DNA of 64,000 nt from Terriglobia bacterium (GTDB taxonomy: Bacteria > Acidobacteriota > UBA6911): contig JAIQGI010000022.1 of assembly GCA_020072565.1 (NCBI GenBank), positions 25,709 to 89,708 on the forward strand, given 5' to 3'. Below the pieces are notes generated by a model, which worked only from the letters and a program-made list of their open reading frames with translations, ran no database searches and was not told where the DNA came from. Position numbers and translations under genes: made by a program. Below, piece after piece: positions 9,180 through 21,700 of the stretch. The first letter of the stretch is position 1. The number at the start of each line of letters is the position of its first letter.

Positions 9180-9509
9180 ATGGCAAAAGATCTCGTTTTA
9201 CAACTACGATACCTTGGCATGCTCCCTCACACTGGACATCGCGAGTACCGATTCCAGATCGAGGCCCATGACAAGAGCGTTCGAACCGTTGCCTTAACCA
9301 TCGATGACGGCATCTTTCGGAAAAATCAGCTGATGTTTCAGGAGGCGCCCGATCTTTGCTATCAGAAGTTGCTGGCGGACGTCATCAACGAGGCCGCCGG
9401 CGCGCCCATCTGCAGCCTCGCACCGGTTACCGAATCCGAAATTGCTTCATACAGGAATGCTCACCCGACCGGCAAATTGCGAAAGACAGCCGCCAGACAG
9501 CGGGTGTAG
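9180..9509 (+). CDS. Conserved hypothetical protein, 109 residues
   Basis: ATG with a good AAGGAAGG ribosome site. The protein is soluble, mixed alpha/beta, with no signal peptide or membrane segment. It has a central segment RTVALTIDDGIFRKNQL and a basic C-terminal tail. I do not recognise the family. It converges on groEL and shares the bidirectional terminator at 9609-9645. Confidence that it is a gene comes from the ribosome site, codon use and absence of a better frame. Confidence 0.6.
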   Translation: MAKDLVLQLRYLGMLPHTGHREYRFQIEAHDKSVRTVALTIDDGIFRKNQLMFQEAPDLCYQKLLADVINEAAGAPICSLAPVTESEIASYRNAHPTGKLRKTAARQRV

Positions 9510-9608
9510 CTCGAAAGCAGCACCAGTTCCCGTTTTTTCGGCACCCCATCTCGACGAACCGGTCCCCGGGCAGGATTCCCGGCGAAGCACACCAAGGCTG
9601 ATGACCAC

Positions 9609-9645
9609 AAAAAAAGCTCGTGGAATGAAGCCACGAGCTTTTTTT
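9609..9645. terminator. Bidirectional terminator between the 109-residue gene and groEL
   Basis: A 15-bp perfect stem (A-tract plus GCTCGTGG, complement at 9631-9645) with a 7-nt loop, A-run on one side and T-run on the other. It can stop transcription from both convergent genes. Confidence 0.92.
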
Positions 9646-9667
9646 GACGTTCGGATCATCCAGCGTT

Positions 9668-11299
<1,632 letters not shown>

Positions 11300-11348
11300 T
11301 CACCTCTTATCTTCCCGCAATTAGAATACTGGTTGTCCCTGGGACGGC

Positions 11349-11645
11349 TTACTTCCCTTTCAGCAGCACCGCCAGGATCTCCTCCTCACGCATGATGACG
11401 TACTCCTGGTCATCAATCTTGATCTCCGTCCCGGCGTATTTCCCAAACAGTACCCGGTCTCCTGCCTTTACATCCATGGGTGACCGTTTGCCGTCCTCCA
11501 TTATTTTCCCCGGTCCTACGGAGATTACCTGTCCTTCCATGGGTTTCTCTTTCGCCGTGTCCGGAATGATGATGCCGCCCTTGACCGTTTCTTTCTCCTC
11601 GATCCGCTGCAGAACTACCCGATCGTGCAAAGGTCTTGCTTTCAT
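11349..11645 (-). CDS. groS: Co-chaperonin GroES (Cpn10)
   Basis: 98 residues with the Cpn10 signature [19 protein letters not shown] at the N-terminus, the mobile loop [13 protein letters not shown] and the C-terminal [13 protein letters not shown]. It caps the GroEL ring. First gene of the groSL operon with a ~91-nt leader from the promoter at 11737-11802. Confidence 0.98.
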   Translation of the reverse strand: MKARPLHDRVVLQRIEEKETVKGGIIIPDTAKEKPMEGQVISVGPGKIMEDGKRSPMDVKAGDRVLFGKYAGTEIKIDDQEYVIMREEEILAVLLKGK

Positions 11646-11736
11646 ATCGTTAGATCCCCCTAGTTATTAATGCCGCTTCCCCGTTGACCAGCTCTGTCTC
11701 CCTCAGCATCCTCAACTGACAAGAGAATTAACCCTC

Positions 11737-11802
11737 TTTATACTCTTGGCGCGCTTCGCGTGTCAGTTCAGTACTGCTCACACCTCTGATCAAAATTGCT
11801 CA
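11737..11802 (-). promoter_or_regulatory. Repeat-family promoter A, upstream of groSL
   Basis: Read on the minus strand: TGAGCAA, then TGATCA 10 bp on, TGAGCA 12 bp on, TGAACTGACA 10 bp on (-35 CTGACA, fwd 11761-11766), an 18-bp spacer and -10 TATAAA (fwd 11737-11742). This is the best-formed member of a nine-copy family in this window. Confidence 0.8.
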
Positions 11803-12186
11803 TCTTAGTTTTGTGAGGTGAAACTGCAAATGGGGCCGATGTGCTGGGTGAGGGAGACCCTAGTGAGAGAACTGCCTGATCGACCCAGGGCCGCTGCGGG
11901 GGATCGTGACCCGTCATTTTCTGCAAAGGAATTTTGCCTGCTCCACCCCTCCACTACTTGTATAAAAAATAGCCATAGACTGAAAGGGATCAGGATGAAA
12001 TCCTCATAGCTCGCAGAGCATGAGGCCGTGCCAGCGGATCCACTGTGGTGCGTAAGCACAGAAGAAGCGAGAATGATGTCACCGGCATCCCCGGCGCCCC
12101 TCCCCAGCGCTCACCGGATGATGAGGGCGAACTCGAGATGACGAAACCGAAGGCAGGAAACCTTCCCTCCGCAGTCAGGAAGGACA

Positions 12187-14464
12187 ACATTCCGGGCCGT
12201 TATCTTCGAGGATGTCCAGCGCGCACCCCGTTCCGCCTCGGTTGCACCCGAGACGAGCCCCGAAGAACCGCTGGTGAACCAACTCGAGGCCGAGGTGAAG
12301 GCCCTGAGAACCGAGCTCAAGATGAACGCCGAGGACTTCGATACCGCAAGCGAAGAGCTCAAGTCGGCCAATGAAGAAATCATGTCCATGAACGAGGAAC
12401 TCCAGTCGGCCAACGAAGAGCTGGAGGCATCCAAGGAGGAACTGCAGTCGCTCAACGAGGAGTTAACCACGATCAACGGCCAATTGGCGGAAAAGCTGGC
12501 GGATCTCACCACGGCCAACAACGACCTGGCCAACCTGCTGAGCGCCACGGAAATCGCCACGGTTTTCCTGGACGGCAAGTTGAGGATCAAGCGATTCACC
12601 CCGCGGGCGACGACGCTGCTGAACCTGATCCCGGCTGACGTCGGACGGCCATTCGGTCATATTTCACCAAATTTCTCCGGCGAAGAGCTCGTCGCCGACG
12701 CGGAGAAGGTGCTTGGGACCCTTGCCGCAGTGGAAAAGGAAGTTCAAGCGCGCGACGGCGGTTGGTACACGGTTCGAGTCTTTCCCTATCGCACGGAGGA
12801 CAACCGCATCGATGGAATCGTCATTACGTTCTCGGATGTGACGCGTCTGAAGCAGGCGCAAGGCAAGCTGCAGTATCAGAAGGCCTACGCCGAAGGCATC
12901 GTCGAGACGGTCCGGGATCCACTGATCGTGCTGGACAGCCGGCTGCGCGTCATGTCGGCCAATACGGCGTTCTACCAGAGGTTCCAGATCAAGCCGGAGG
13001 ATGCCGTAGGGAACTGCATTTATGATTTGGCCGACGGGCAATGGAACACGGAGCGCCTGCGGCTCCTGCTGGGGGAAATCATCCCGGAAAAGGCTACGTT
13101 CCAGGATTTCAGGGTGGAGCACGAGTCCCAGGAGGTTGGCCGATTGACGATGCTTTTGAGCGGCCGCCGCATCCTGCCAATCGGCGGGATGCCGGAGCGC
13201 GTTCTCCTGACCATGGTGGATATTACCGGCCTGGAAAGGGACCGCGAGGAACTTCGCGCTCTGAACGCGGATCTGGAGCAACGGGTCGCGGAACGCACCG
13301 CCCTGGCGGAGCGCCGGGCCGACCAACTCCGGGAATTGGCATTCCAGTTGACCCAGACGGAGCAACGGGACCGGAAGCGCCTGGCCCACGTGCTGCACGA
13401 CGACCTGCAACAGCTTTTGGTTGGCGCGACGTTCCAGCTCGAAGACGTGCGTTCGTGCACACAGGGGGGAAAGTCACGGGAGTCGCTCGACAAGATCAAG
13501 GACCTCCTCGATCTGTCGATTGAGACCTCCAGGGCCTTGACGGTGGAGTTGAGCCCACCCATTCTCTTTGAGGCGGGGCTGAGCGCCGCGCCGCCCTGGC
13601 TGGCCCGCCAGATAAAGAACAAGCAGGGGCTCAATGTGCAGACCGATATTAATGCCAGAGCAGAGCCGGACGAAGGGGGTATGTCTGTGCTGCTGTTCTC
13701 CGCCGTGCGCGAGTTGCTCCTTAATGTTATCAAGCATGCCAGGGTGAAGTCGGCTCGCGTACAGCTCGACCGCATCGACGACGAGCATATCCGGATTGTG
13801 GTCACTGATGAAGGGGTCGGTTTTGACCCGGCGAAGCTGCGTGACGCCGAAAACGGGGAAGCCGGCCTGGGATTGTTCGGCATCTGTGAGCGCCTCGAAC
13901 ACGTCGGCGGCCGATTGGACATCGATGCTGCCCCCGGCCGCGGCACACGCATGATCATGATTGCGCCTTTGCGCGCGGAGCGGAAGGCGCTGGCAACGAC
14001 CGCCGCTGCCCGCCCAATGGAGGCCGGCGTTCCCGGCACTCGGGCAACATCAGATGCCGCCGACGGAAGAGTGGACGCCTCCGGCAGAAAAATCCGCGTG
14101 CTCCTGGTCGACGATCACACCATCGTCCGCCAGGGACTGATGGGATTGCTGAAGCAGGAAGCCGACCTGGAGGTAGTCGCCGAGGCCGGTGACGGGCAAC
14201 AGGCGATCGAGCTGGCCCGTCGCCACCGTCCCGGAGGTGGTGGTCATGGATCTCAGCATGCCGGTCATGAACGGCATCGAGGCCACCCGGAAAATCATGG
14301 CGGAACTGCCCGGCACGCAGGTCATCGGCCTGTCCATGTACGAGGAAGCCGATCAAGCAGAAGCGATGCTCGAGGCCGGGGCCAAGGCTTATTTGAGCAA
14401 GCGCGGGCCTACGCAAGACTTGATCGCCGCCATCCGCGCCGCCGCGGCATCCAACAAATCCTGA
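12187..14464 (+). pseudogene. PAS histidine kinase-receiver hybrid, N-terminally truncated and frameshifted
   Basis: The frame opens at about 12187 with RAVIFEDV, which matches the region just after CheR in the 1019-residue fusion at 18763-21822 (LLMVIFEDV). A coiled coil (SANEEIMSMNEEL...), one PAS domain, a second PAS-like region, a HisKA_3 box LAHVLHDDLQQLLVGATF and a HATPase domain (DEGVGFDP, GLGLFGICERL) follow. No CheB/CheR precedes it and the only early start is GTG 12274 without a ribosome site. The C-terminal NarL-type receiver begins (VLLVDDHTIVRQG), but one extra base at 14230-14234 shifts the frame. The rest (VVVMDLSMPVMNG...LSKRG) reads on in another frame to 14464. Confidence 0.75.
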
Positions 14465-14634
14465 GCGGTCAGCCCCAAAATAGCCTGGGGGCTGCGTGAG
14501 CCACGGGCGCCGTCACCTCTCGCAGTGTGCCTGGCATTCGTCCGCAAGGAGTCCATTCAACGCATCCATGGCCATGCCCGCGCGCCAAGGCGGTCACATG
14601 CAGCTCATGCAAGTAAGAAGCGGCAAGTGTTCCG

Positions 14635-14970
14635 TTAATGTATGCCGACAGCTGCCTGCTCGTTATCGTACACCTGAAATATCGTCAAGAGCCTGGTGAT
14701 TGCCAGAATCTCCCGGACCTTGGCGGTCAAATTCAGGAGTTTCAGCTGCCCTCCCTCCTTAGCAACTGTGGTGAAGGAGCTCACCAGCTCACCAACGCCC
14801 GAGCTGTCAATGTAGTTTACTTCGGCCAAGTTGAGGACGATCTTCTTCACTCCGTTGTGCAGCAGATCTTTGATCGTGCTTCGAACGACCATGGTTCCCT
14901 GGCCAAGGATGATCTTGCCGCTGATATCCAGAATGTGAACGTCTCCGACCGTGCGTGTGTGAATGTTCAT
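14635..14970 (-). CDS. STAS-domain anti-anti-sigma factor (RsbV/SpoIIAA type)
   Basis: 111 residues forming one STAS domain. The phosphorylatable Ser motif is NYIDSSGVGELV near residues 53-65, preceded by the typical strand IVLNLAEV. Such proteins bind an anti-sigma kinase when unphosphorylated and so free a sigma factor. No RsbW-like kinase lies in the window. The gene has a well-formed repeat-family promoter (15077-15142), which ties it to groSL and the envelope genes. Confidence 0.9.
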   Translation of the reverse strand: MNIHTRTVGDVHILDISGKIILGQGTMVVRSTIKDLLHNGVKKIVLNLAEVNYIDSSGVGELVSSFTTVAKEGGQLKLLNLTAKVREILAITRLLTIFQVYDNEQAAVGIH

Positions 14971-15076
14971 GAATCCCTCCCTGACTAGCTCGTGCCTTCT
15001 TTGCCCAGAACCTGTTGATCCCCTCTGAGGCGCACCTCATACCAAGTCCCTGGCCGACAACCCTGGGCACAGACTT

Positions 15077-15142
15077 CTTATACAACCAGGGGCCATTGCG
15101 TGTCTGTTCCCTATTGCTCATGCACTTGGTCAAAATGGCTCA
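15077..15142 (-). promoter_or_regulatory. Repeat-family promoter B, upstream of the STAS gene
   Basis: Minus strand: TGAGCC, TGACCA, TGAGCA and GGAACAGACA at 10/12/10-bp steps. -35 is CAGACA (fwd 15101-15106), spacer 18, -10 TATAAG (fwd 15077-15082). The start codon lies ~107 bp downstream of the -10. Confidence 0.75.
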
Positions 15143-15241
15143 TCACGGTCAAGCAGGGAAACTATGGTGCGGGGCCTGTGGAAATCACCGAGGGTTCGAC
15201 ATCAGGCCTGGGGGAGCCCATCGGAGAATTTGGAGGAGCTC

Positions 15242-15898
15242 CTAGTCGTGCAGGACTACGCTGAGGAGGCCGCTATGGACTGCCAATCCAGTGGTATCAT
15301 AGTCAATAAAGCCGAGCTTCCGGAACTTGTTCATGAAATGACTGACCCGCGCCCGGGTTGTGCCCACCATTTGCGCCAGCGATTCCTGATCTACCTTGGG
15401 CAGCACGATTTCGGTTCGGCTTTCCTTGCCAAAATGAGCCAGCAGCAGGAGAATCCGAGCCAGACGCTTTTCGCTTGAGTTGAATAGCTGGTCGACGAGA
15501 TCCGCCTCGTATCGGATGTTGCGGGAAAGCAGATGCTTGACGAATAGTTCCGCGACGTCGTGCTTTTCGTGAAGCATTCGCCCCATTAGCAATTTCTCGA
15601 TCTTGTCCAGCGTGCAATCCGACAATGCGACAGCCGTTGCCATACGCAACGGTTGGCCGGCAAGGCAGCCCTCGCCGAAGAACTCACCGCCGTCAAGAAT
15701 GGCGACGATCGCCTCCTTGCCCTGTTGGGATATGACCGAGATCTTTACCTTGCCTTGCCGGATGTAGAACAAGGCATCCGCAGGTTGCCCTTGCTGAAAA
15801 ATGTTGTGGCCCATTCCGCATTCCAGAACGGTCTTCCCACGGAAGATACCGGTGAAAAGGGCTTCCCAATCGACCGACTGGTTTTTCTTAAGAGCCAT
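15242..15898 (-). CDS. Crp/Fnr-family transcription regulator (paralogue 1)
   Basis: 218 residues from MALKKNQSVDW, chosen over 15943 because AGAGG precedes it. Residues ~20-135 form a cyclic-nucleotide-type beta roll (NIFQQGQPADALFYIRQGKV, GEFFGEGCLAGQPLRMATA). Residues ~150-205 form a Crp winged helix with recognition helix TRARVSHFMNKFR. There is no Fnr-type Cys cluster, so the ligand is unknown. It is very close to the proteins at 24523 and 44287, and all three end in LL(S/N)VVLHD. Probable DNA-binding dimer. Confidence 0.9.
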   Translation of the reverse strand: MALKKNQSVDWEALFTGIFRGKTVLECGMGHNIFQQGQPADALFYIRQGKVKISVISQQGKEAIVAILDGGEFFGEGCLAGQPLRMATAVALSDCTLDKIEKLLMGRMLHEKHDVAELFVKHLLSRNIRYEADLVDQLFNSSEKRLARILLLLAHFGKESRTEIVLPKVDQESLAQMVGTTRARVSHFMNKFRKLGFIDYDTTGLAVHSGLLSVVLHD

Positions 15899-16140
15899 AA
15901 GAACCTCTTTGATTGCCGATGGTGCGCCAAGCATAGGAGACAATTAACTTGGGGTGCTGTGTCCCGCACAACTGAGTTACGCTCGATTCTTCAGAGGCAC
16001 AATTATTTTAGCCCGAACAGAGCTGGCAACCAAACAGATAAGATGCCCGGATCGACGGCGCACCGAAGTCGGGCGTGAGCTCGCGATAGATATCGCCGGG
16101 ATCGGCTCCATCTGCGCCGTGATCTCCGCCGCAGACCCTG

Positions 16141-17259
16141 CTAGCCCCCCAGTTCCTGCAAGGTGCGCAGGAAGGTGATGACGTCTTCGCGGCTTAGCAT
16201 GCCGACCACCTGGCTGTCGGTCATCACGGGAAGCTGGTTCACCCCGTCGCGATCCATCTGCTGGAGGGCGGCCCACAATTCCCTGTCCGGGCTGATGCGC
16301 ATCAACCTGTCCAGCGGCAGCATGACTTGGCCGGCGCTCGTCGTCGCCCACTCGCCTCGCGGCACTTCCTTTATCCGGTGCAGCGTCATCAGGCCAATGG
16401 TGTCTGCGCCGCGATTGACAAGGAAGCAGCGCTGCCCGCCGCCGAGGATGTGTTCGTCCACCAACTGTTGCAGCGTCAGGTCCGCGGGAACTGCGGCACA
16501 GCGACTGCTCATGGCCTGCGATACCTTATGGCCGGCCAGCAATCCCTGAAACATCACTTGCTGCGCCTGCGTGGCAGCGGCGTTGTCGAGAAACCAGCCG
16601 ATGAAGGCAATCCACAGCCCTCCACCGAGGTTGCCGGTGAACATCTGCCAGACGCCGAGAAAGATGAACAGGAAACCGAAGAACCGGCCCACATTGGCTG
16701 CGATAAGCGTCGCGCGACGCATGTTTTTCGTAACGGCCCACACGATGGCGCGGAACACGCGACCACCGTCAAGCGGATAACCGGGAATCAGATTGAAGAG
16801 CACCAATGCAAAGTTGATGTAGGCCAGGTATTTCGCCAGACCCAACAATGGCTCGATGCCGGCTGCCACAGGTTTCAGCACGGAAAACAGCACCGCGAGG
16901 GCAAGACTGACGACCGGCCCGGCGATGGCAATCCAGAACTCAGCGATGGCGCTGGGTGGCTCCGACCCGATCTGAGCGACCCCGCCGAAGATAAAAAGCG
17001 TGATTCGGCGCACGGGAATCCTATACCGGAGCGCCACCACGGAATGCCCGAGTTCATGAAGCAGCACGCTCACAAACAGCATGATGGCCGTCACTGCGCC
17101 CATGAACCAGTACAGCAGCGGCGGCCAGTTCTTGAACTCGGAGGGATAGTAACTGCCGGCCAGCATCCAGGTGAGCAGCGCAAAGATCAGGAACCAGGAA
17201 TAATCCAAGCCAATCGGGATTCCCATGATCCTGCCTAATGGAATAGTTTGCCGATGCAT
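16141..17259 (-). CDS. Site-2 protease family membrane metalloprotease (M50) with CBS domains
   Basis: About 372 residues from MHRQTIPLGRIMGIPIG. Several membrane segments lie in the first ~240 residues. The zinc site is HELGHS near residue 70 and the second active-site motif is NLIPGYPLDGGR. Two CBS motifs follow (SQAMSSRCAAVPADLTLQQ; INQLPVM-like NQLPVMTDSQVVGM), ending in FLRTLQELGG. Such Rip3/S2P-type enzymes cut transmembrane substrates, with CBS domains sensing nucleotides. The 86-bp repeat shared with the glgP 3' end sits just before its start. Confidence 0.9.
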   Translation of the reverse strand: MHRQTIPLGRIMGIPIGLDYSWFLIFALLTWMLAGSYYPSEFKNWPPLLYWFMGAVTAIMLFVSVLLHELGHSVVALRYRIPVRRITLFIFGGVAQIGSEPPSAIAEFWIAIAGPVVSLALAVLFSVLKPVAAGIEPLLGLAKYLAYINFALVLFNLIPGYPLDGGRVFRAIVWAVTKNMRRATLIAANVGRFFGFLFIFLGVWQMFTGNLGGGLWIAFIGWFLDNAAATQAQQVMFQGLLAGHKVSQAMSSRCAAVPADLTLQQLVDEHILGGGQRCFLVNRGADTIGLMTLHRIKEVPRGEWATTSAGQVMLPLDRLMRISPDRELWAALQQMDRDGVNQLPVMTDSQVVGMLSREDVITFLRTLQELGG

Positions 17260-17282
17260 GGGTTTTGTCCTTTCGTGTTGGA

Positions 17283-17368
17283 GAAATTCACCAATTCCGT
17301 GGCGGGCGGCCAACTGTGTCCTTGTTGGGCGAGGTGGCGTTCAGGCGTCTTCGTCATCAGCGCTGCCA
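17283..17368 (-). repeat. 86-bp dispersed repeat, copy 1
   Basis: Matches 45412-45497 over 86 bp without gaps and with four mismatches. On the minus strand it encodes KTPERHLAQQGHSWPPATEL in the same frame as the other copy. Here it precedes the site-2 protease; there it spans the glgP stop codon and the start of a P-type ATPase fragment. Confidence 0.85.
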
Positions 17369-17424
17369 TGGAAGTGTTACGGCGCCTACTCTAACCGGGC
17401 CTGGTCCTGATCTGCGCCAGGACG

Positions 17425-18729
17425 CTATTCGTTGTCCACGGGCAGATCCAGGTGAAACCTCGTCCACTGCCCCGGCTCGCTTTCACAATGCAACTCGCCG
17501 CCATGCTCCTCCACAATCCCATGGCTGATTGCCAGCCCCAGCCCCGAGCCCTTGCCCGGCGGCTTGGTTGTGAAGAACGGGTCAAACATCTTCTCCTGTA
17601 CTTCCCTTGAAATTCCTGTTCCATGATCTTCCACCGTCGTCCGGATCCACGCTTTTCCGTCCTTCTGGAACACCTGCGTCGTCACCCGGATGATTTTGTC
17701 CGGATCGCACGCCGGATACTTCTCGTCCAGGGCGTCGCGGGCGTTCGTGAGCAGGTTCATGAGCACCTGCTGAATCTGCTGACTGCGGCACTTGATCCTC
17801 GGCATGTTCTCGGGAACGTCCAACTCCAGAGTGATCTGGTCGCGCGGCATCACCGTGTGGATCAGGGACAACGTGGCCCCGATAATTTCGCGGATGTCCG
17901 CCGGGCTATGAGACTGCGCCTCGTGCTGGGCGAAGGTGAGCAGGGCGCGCACGATCGTTGCCACGCGTTCGGTTTGGCGCATGATCTCCGAAGCGTATTC
18001 GCCCAAGGGGCTGGACTTGTCTATCCTGGCCGAAATCAACTGCGCGAAACCCATGATTCCGGTGAGGGGGTTGTTGATTTCGTGCGCCACGCCGCAGGCG
18101 AGCGTCCCGATGGCCTCGAGCTTCTGCTTGAGCCGCAGGTGCGCTTCCATTACCTGCCGCTCCTGCTCCAGGCGCTTACGTTCGTTAATGTCGCTCATTG
18201 CGACGCGGCACGCAGGGGCTTCGCTCTCACCGCCCTGCACCATGGTCGCCTCCAGCCGCGTCCAGAATTGGGAGCCGTCCTTGCGCTGGATTCTCACCTC
18301 GCATACCTGCCGCGCGCCCGTCTCAAAGAGTTGCTTGCGGTGCAGATAGTAGACGTCCTCATCCTCGCGGACGATAAAATGGGTTATCGGTTGCTTGACC
18401 ATCCGGCTTCTTTCCATGCCCAACAGGTTGGCGGCGGTGAGATTCGCCTCCAGGATCAGCCCCTGCTCGCTGAGGGTCAAGTAGCCGACAGGGGCCAGAT
18501 CGTACAGGTCGAAATACCTCGCGCGCGACGCTTCCAGTTCCACCTGCGTCCGGCGCAGTTCCTCGTTCTGCATCTCCAGTTCGATCTGGTGCACTTGCAA
18601 TTCGTGGAGCAGGAGCCATCTGTTCTCCGGCGCGAGGACGCCCAGGTCGGCGGATTGTTTCTGCAACCGTTCCTCCGCCCGCTTGCGCAGGTCGGCAGTA
18701 TTGTTTCGACTCGCGCAATTCTCAGCCAT
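17425..18729 (-). CDS. PAS-domain sensor histidine kinase
   Basis: 434 residues; AGGAGG precedes the ATG. It begins with a helical region (ENRWLLLHELQVHQIELEMQ) common in such kinases, then a PAS domain (~80-200; LAPVGYLTLSEQGLILEAN), a HisKA box CGVAHEINNPLTGIMGF (phospho-His), and a HATPase domain (NLLTNARDAL, EDHGTGIS, GSGLGLAISHGI). It is soluble, without membrane segments. It starts 33 bp after the CheB-CheR-PAS gene, which lacks a kinase domain, so the two probably act as one split sensor. Confidence 0.9.
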   Translation of the reverse strand: MAENCASRNNTADLRKRAEERLQKQSADLGVLAPENRWLLLHELQVHQIELEMQNEELRRTQVELEASRARYFDLYDLAPVGYLTLSEQGLILEANLTAANLLGMERSRMVKQPITHFIVREDEDVYYLHRKQLFETGARQVCEVRIQRKDGSQFWTRLEATMVQGGESEAPACRVAMSDINERKRLEQERQVMEAHLRLKQKLEAIGTLACGVAHEINNPLTGIMGFAQLISARIDKSSPLGEYASEIMRQTERVATIVRALLTFAQHEAQSHSPADIREIIGATLSLIHTVMPRDQITLELDVPENMPRIKCRSQQIQQVLMNLLTNARDALDEKYPACDPDKIIRVTTQVFQKDGKAWIRTTVEDHGTGISREVQEKMFDPFFTTKPPGKGSGLGLAISHGIVEEHGGELHCESEPGQWTRFHLDLPVDNE

Positions 18730-18762
18730 CGCTTACCTCCTGTCTTTTTTGCGGGTTCCCGG

Positions 18763-21700
18763 TCATTGTGCGTGACCTGATTTCTGAAGCGTTTCTTCCG
18801 CGCGCCGGCGCGCGGAGAGATCGAAAGTTACGATGACTACCCTCCAACCCGGCAGCGCCAGGGGCACGGCGCTCACATCCGTCCAGACGACGCTGCCATC
18901 TTCCTTTACGACGCCTGTTTCGACGTGAGGCACCGGCCGCTGCTCCCGCTCCGCCCGCGCGCCGGCAAACTCTTCCGCCGGCATCGGCGTGCCATCCGGC
19001 CTTAGAAACCTATGCCGCGTGGCATCGCCCCCGAGCAGACCGGCGCGGGTCACATCCAACATCGTTTCCAACGCGGGATTGACATAGACGATCTTGCCTT
19101 TGGCGTCGAGCACTGAGACTCCCACCGGCAATATCTGGAACAGGGCACTGAGCTTCTCCTGGCTCTCGCGCAGCGCCGTCTGCAGCTCTTTCTGTTCCGT
19201 GATCTCGACAAAAGTCAGCACCGCGCCCTCGATGACGTTATCCAGCGTGCGATAAGGCTGGATGCGCATCTGGTACCACTGTCCCTCCTGGGTGCGCACT
19301 TCAGCTTCCATGGGGGTCAGCGTGTCCAGCACCTTCCGCGCGTCCGGCACCAGCCGGTCATAGCCCTTGAGCCGGGAGACGATGTCGCTCACTGGCCTCC
19401 CGATATCAGTCTGGATTAGGTTTATGATGCGCGTGGTCGCCGGCGTAAATCGTCGAATCCGCAGTTGGTGGTCCAGAAAGAGGGTGCCGATGTTCGTGCC
19501 GGCCATCAGGTTGTTCATATCGTCGTTCGCCCGCGAGAGCTCTTCGATCCTTTGTTGCAGTTCCGTGTTGACCGTCACGAGTTCCTCGTTGACCGATTGC
19601 AGTTCTTCTTTTGAAGTCTCCAACTCTTCGTTCGTGGATTGCAGTTCTTCGTTCGAAGACTGCAATTCTTCGTTGGTGGATTTGAGTTCTTCGTTGGTGG
19701 TTTCGAGTTCCTCGATGGTGGTGCGCAGGCACTCGCCCTTGGTGCGCAGTTCCCGCTCCAGCGTGAGGACGCGCTGCTCCTGGTCGCTGATGGGCGCGGC
19801 TGCCCCTGCCACCGCCGGGCGATCGGGGGTCACGTCCTCGAAGATGACCATGAGCAGGCCCCGCGCCGCCTCCGGCTTCACCACGGGCTGGACGATGAGA
19901 TTCACAACCGAGGTGTCTCCGTTGGACTTTACCTGCAAGCCGTCGTAGCGGACGGGCGCCTGCAGGGTGAGGGCCTTGCGCGCCGCCGCAGTCAATTCCA
20001 TCCGCAGCCCCTGGCGCGCCATGTGCAGCAGATTCAAACTGGCATCCCCCGCGGCCGGCTCCAGGTATTTGCCGGTGTGGCCGTGGATGTAAAGCACGTC
20101 GAACTCGGCGTTGATGAGCACGCTCGCCGGGACATACTCTTCCAGCAAAACCTGTTCCGCCAGATCACGAGCGCCGCCGGGATGCGACGGCGCGCCCGCA
20201 GAACGTGCCCGTCTGACGGCGTCCTCCGCCGCTAGAGGCGGCGTATAGGGGGCAAGGGCGGCACGAGGCGTTACCACACCTTTGCGTTGATAAATCTTCC
20301 ACTTTTTGTCCACGCCGCCAAACAAATCCATAAACTCGCCGATGGTCTCCGAGTTGCCCAGGAAGAGATATCCGTCCTGATTCAACGCATAGTGGAACAG
20401 GCGCAGGATCTTTTTCTGCGCCTCGCCTCCAAGATAGATCAGGAGGTTGCGGCAACTGATCAGATCGAGTCTGGAAAAGGGGGGGTCCTTGAGCGCGTCT
20501 TGCTCGGCAAAGACCACCAGATCGCGGATGCTCTTGCTGATGTGATAGGAATTACCGCCCTGATCCTGGGCAAAGAACCTGGCCAGCCGTTTAGGCGAGA
20601 CGTCGGCGGCAATGCTGTTGGGGTACACGCCGGCGCGGGCTTTTTCAATGGCCTCGGCGTCGATGTCGGTCGCAAAGACCTGCACCTGGAAACTTTGTTT
20701 CAGCTCGTCCAGATATTCCCGGATCAGGATAGCGAGAGAGTACGCTTCTTCGCCGGAGGAACAGCCGGGTACCCAGATGCGCACACTCCCGCCCGGTATC
20801 CCGGCAAAGAGGCGGCGGATGACGTGTTCCTGGAGCGACTCGAAGGCTGGCGGGTCCCGGAAAAAATTGGTGACGCCGATCAGCAGTTCGCGAAAGAGCG
20901 TTTCCACTTCCAGCGGAGTTTGTCGCAGATAACGGACGTAGTCTTCGAGGCGGTCAATCTGGGCGAGGGCCAGGCGCCGCTCGATGCGGCGGTGGATGGT
21001 GTTCCGCTTGTACAGCGAAAAGTCGTGTCCGGTCTGGGCGCGCAGCAGAATGAACACCTTCTGCAGGATGTCGTCGTCGTTGGGGGTGGGAAGGATCATG
21101 GGTTTCGGCCGGTAGCCAAAGGCGTGCTGCACGTAGACGATCAGTTGCTTCGGCATACCGTCCGGAGGCAGGACAAAGTCCACCAGGCCGGTGGCAATGG
21201 CGCTGCGGGGCATCCCATCGTAGGCCGCCGACTCTGGGGCCTGGACCATCGCCATGCCCCCTTCGCCCTTGATCGCTTTGAGCCCCAGCGTGCCGTCGGT
21301 GCCGGTGCCGGAGAGCACGATGCAGATCGCCCGCTCATGCTGGTCTTGGGCCAACGAGCGAAAGAAATAATCAATCGGCAGGCGCAAGCCGCGCGGCGCA
21401 CTCGGCTCCAGCAAATGCAGCTTACCGTTGATGAAAGCCATGTCCCGGTTGGGCGGAATGACGTAAGTGCAGTTGGGCTGCACCTCCATCCCGTCCTCAA
21501 CCTTGTAGACTTGCATCTTGGTATACCGCTTGACCAGGTCCATCAGGATGCTCTTGTGGTTGGGATCGAGATGTTGCACCACGACGAATGCCATCCCGAT
21601 TTCCTTGTCCGTGGGCATCGCAGCAAAGAACGCTTCGATAGCGGCCAGTCCACCGGCAGACGCGCCTAGGCCGACGATGGGAAAGCTCGCCTCCGGGCAG

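Noticed and set aside
11646..11736. CIRCE/HrcA operator for groSL
   Set aside because: No TTAGCACTC-N9-GAGTGCTAA palindrome is present in the leader or upstream.
20287..21669. 460-codon plus-strand frame opposite the CheB-CheR-PAS gene
   Set aside because: Antisense shadow; the minus-strand frame has complete CheB and CheR motifs.
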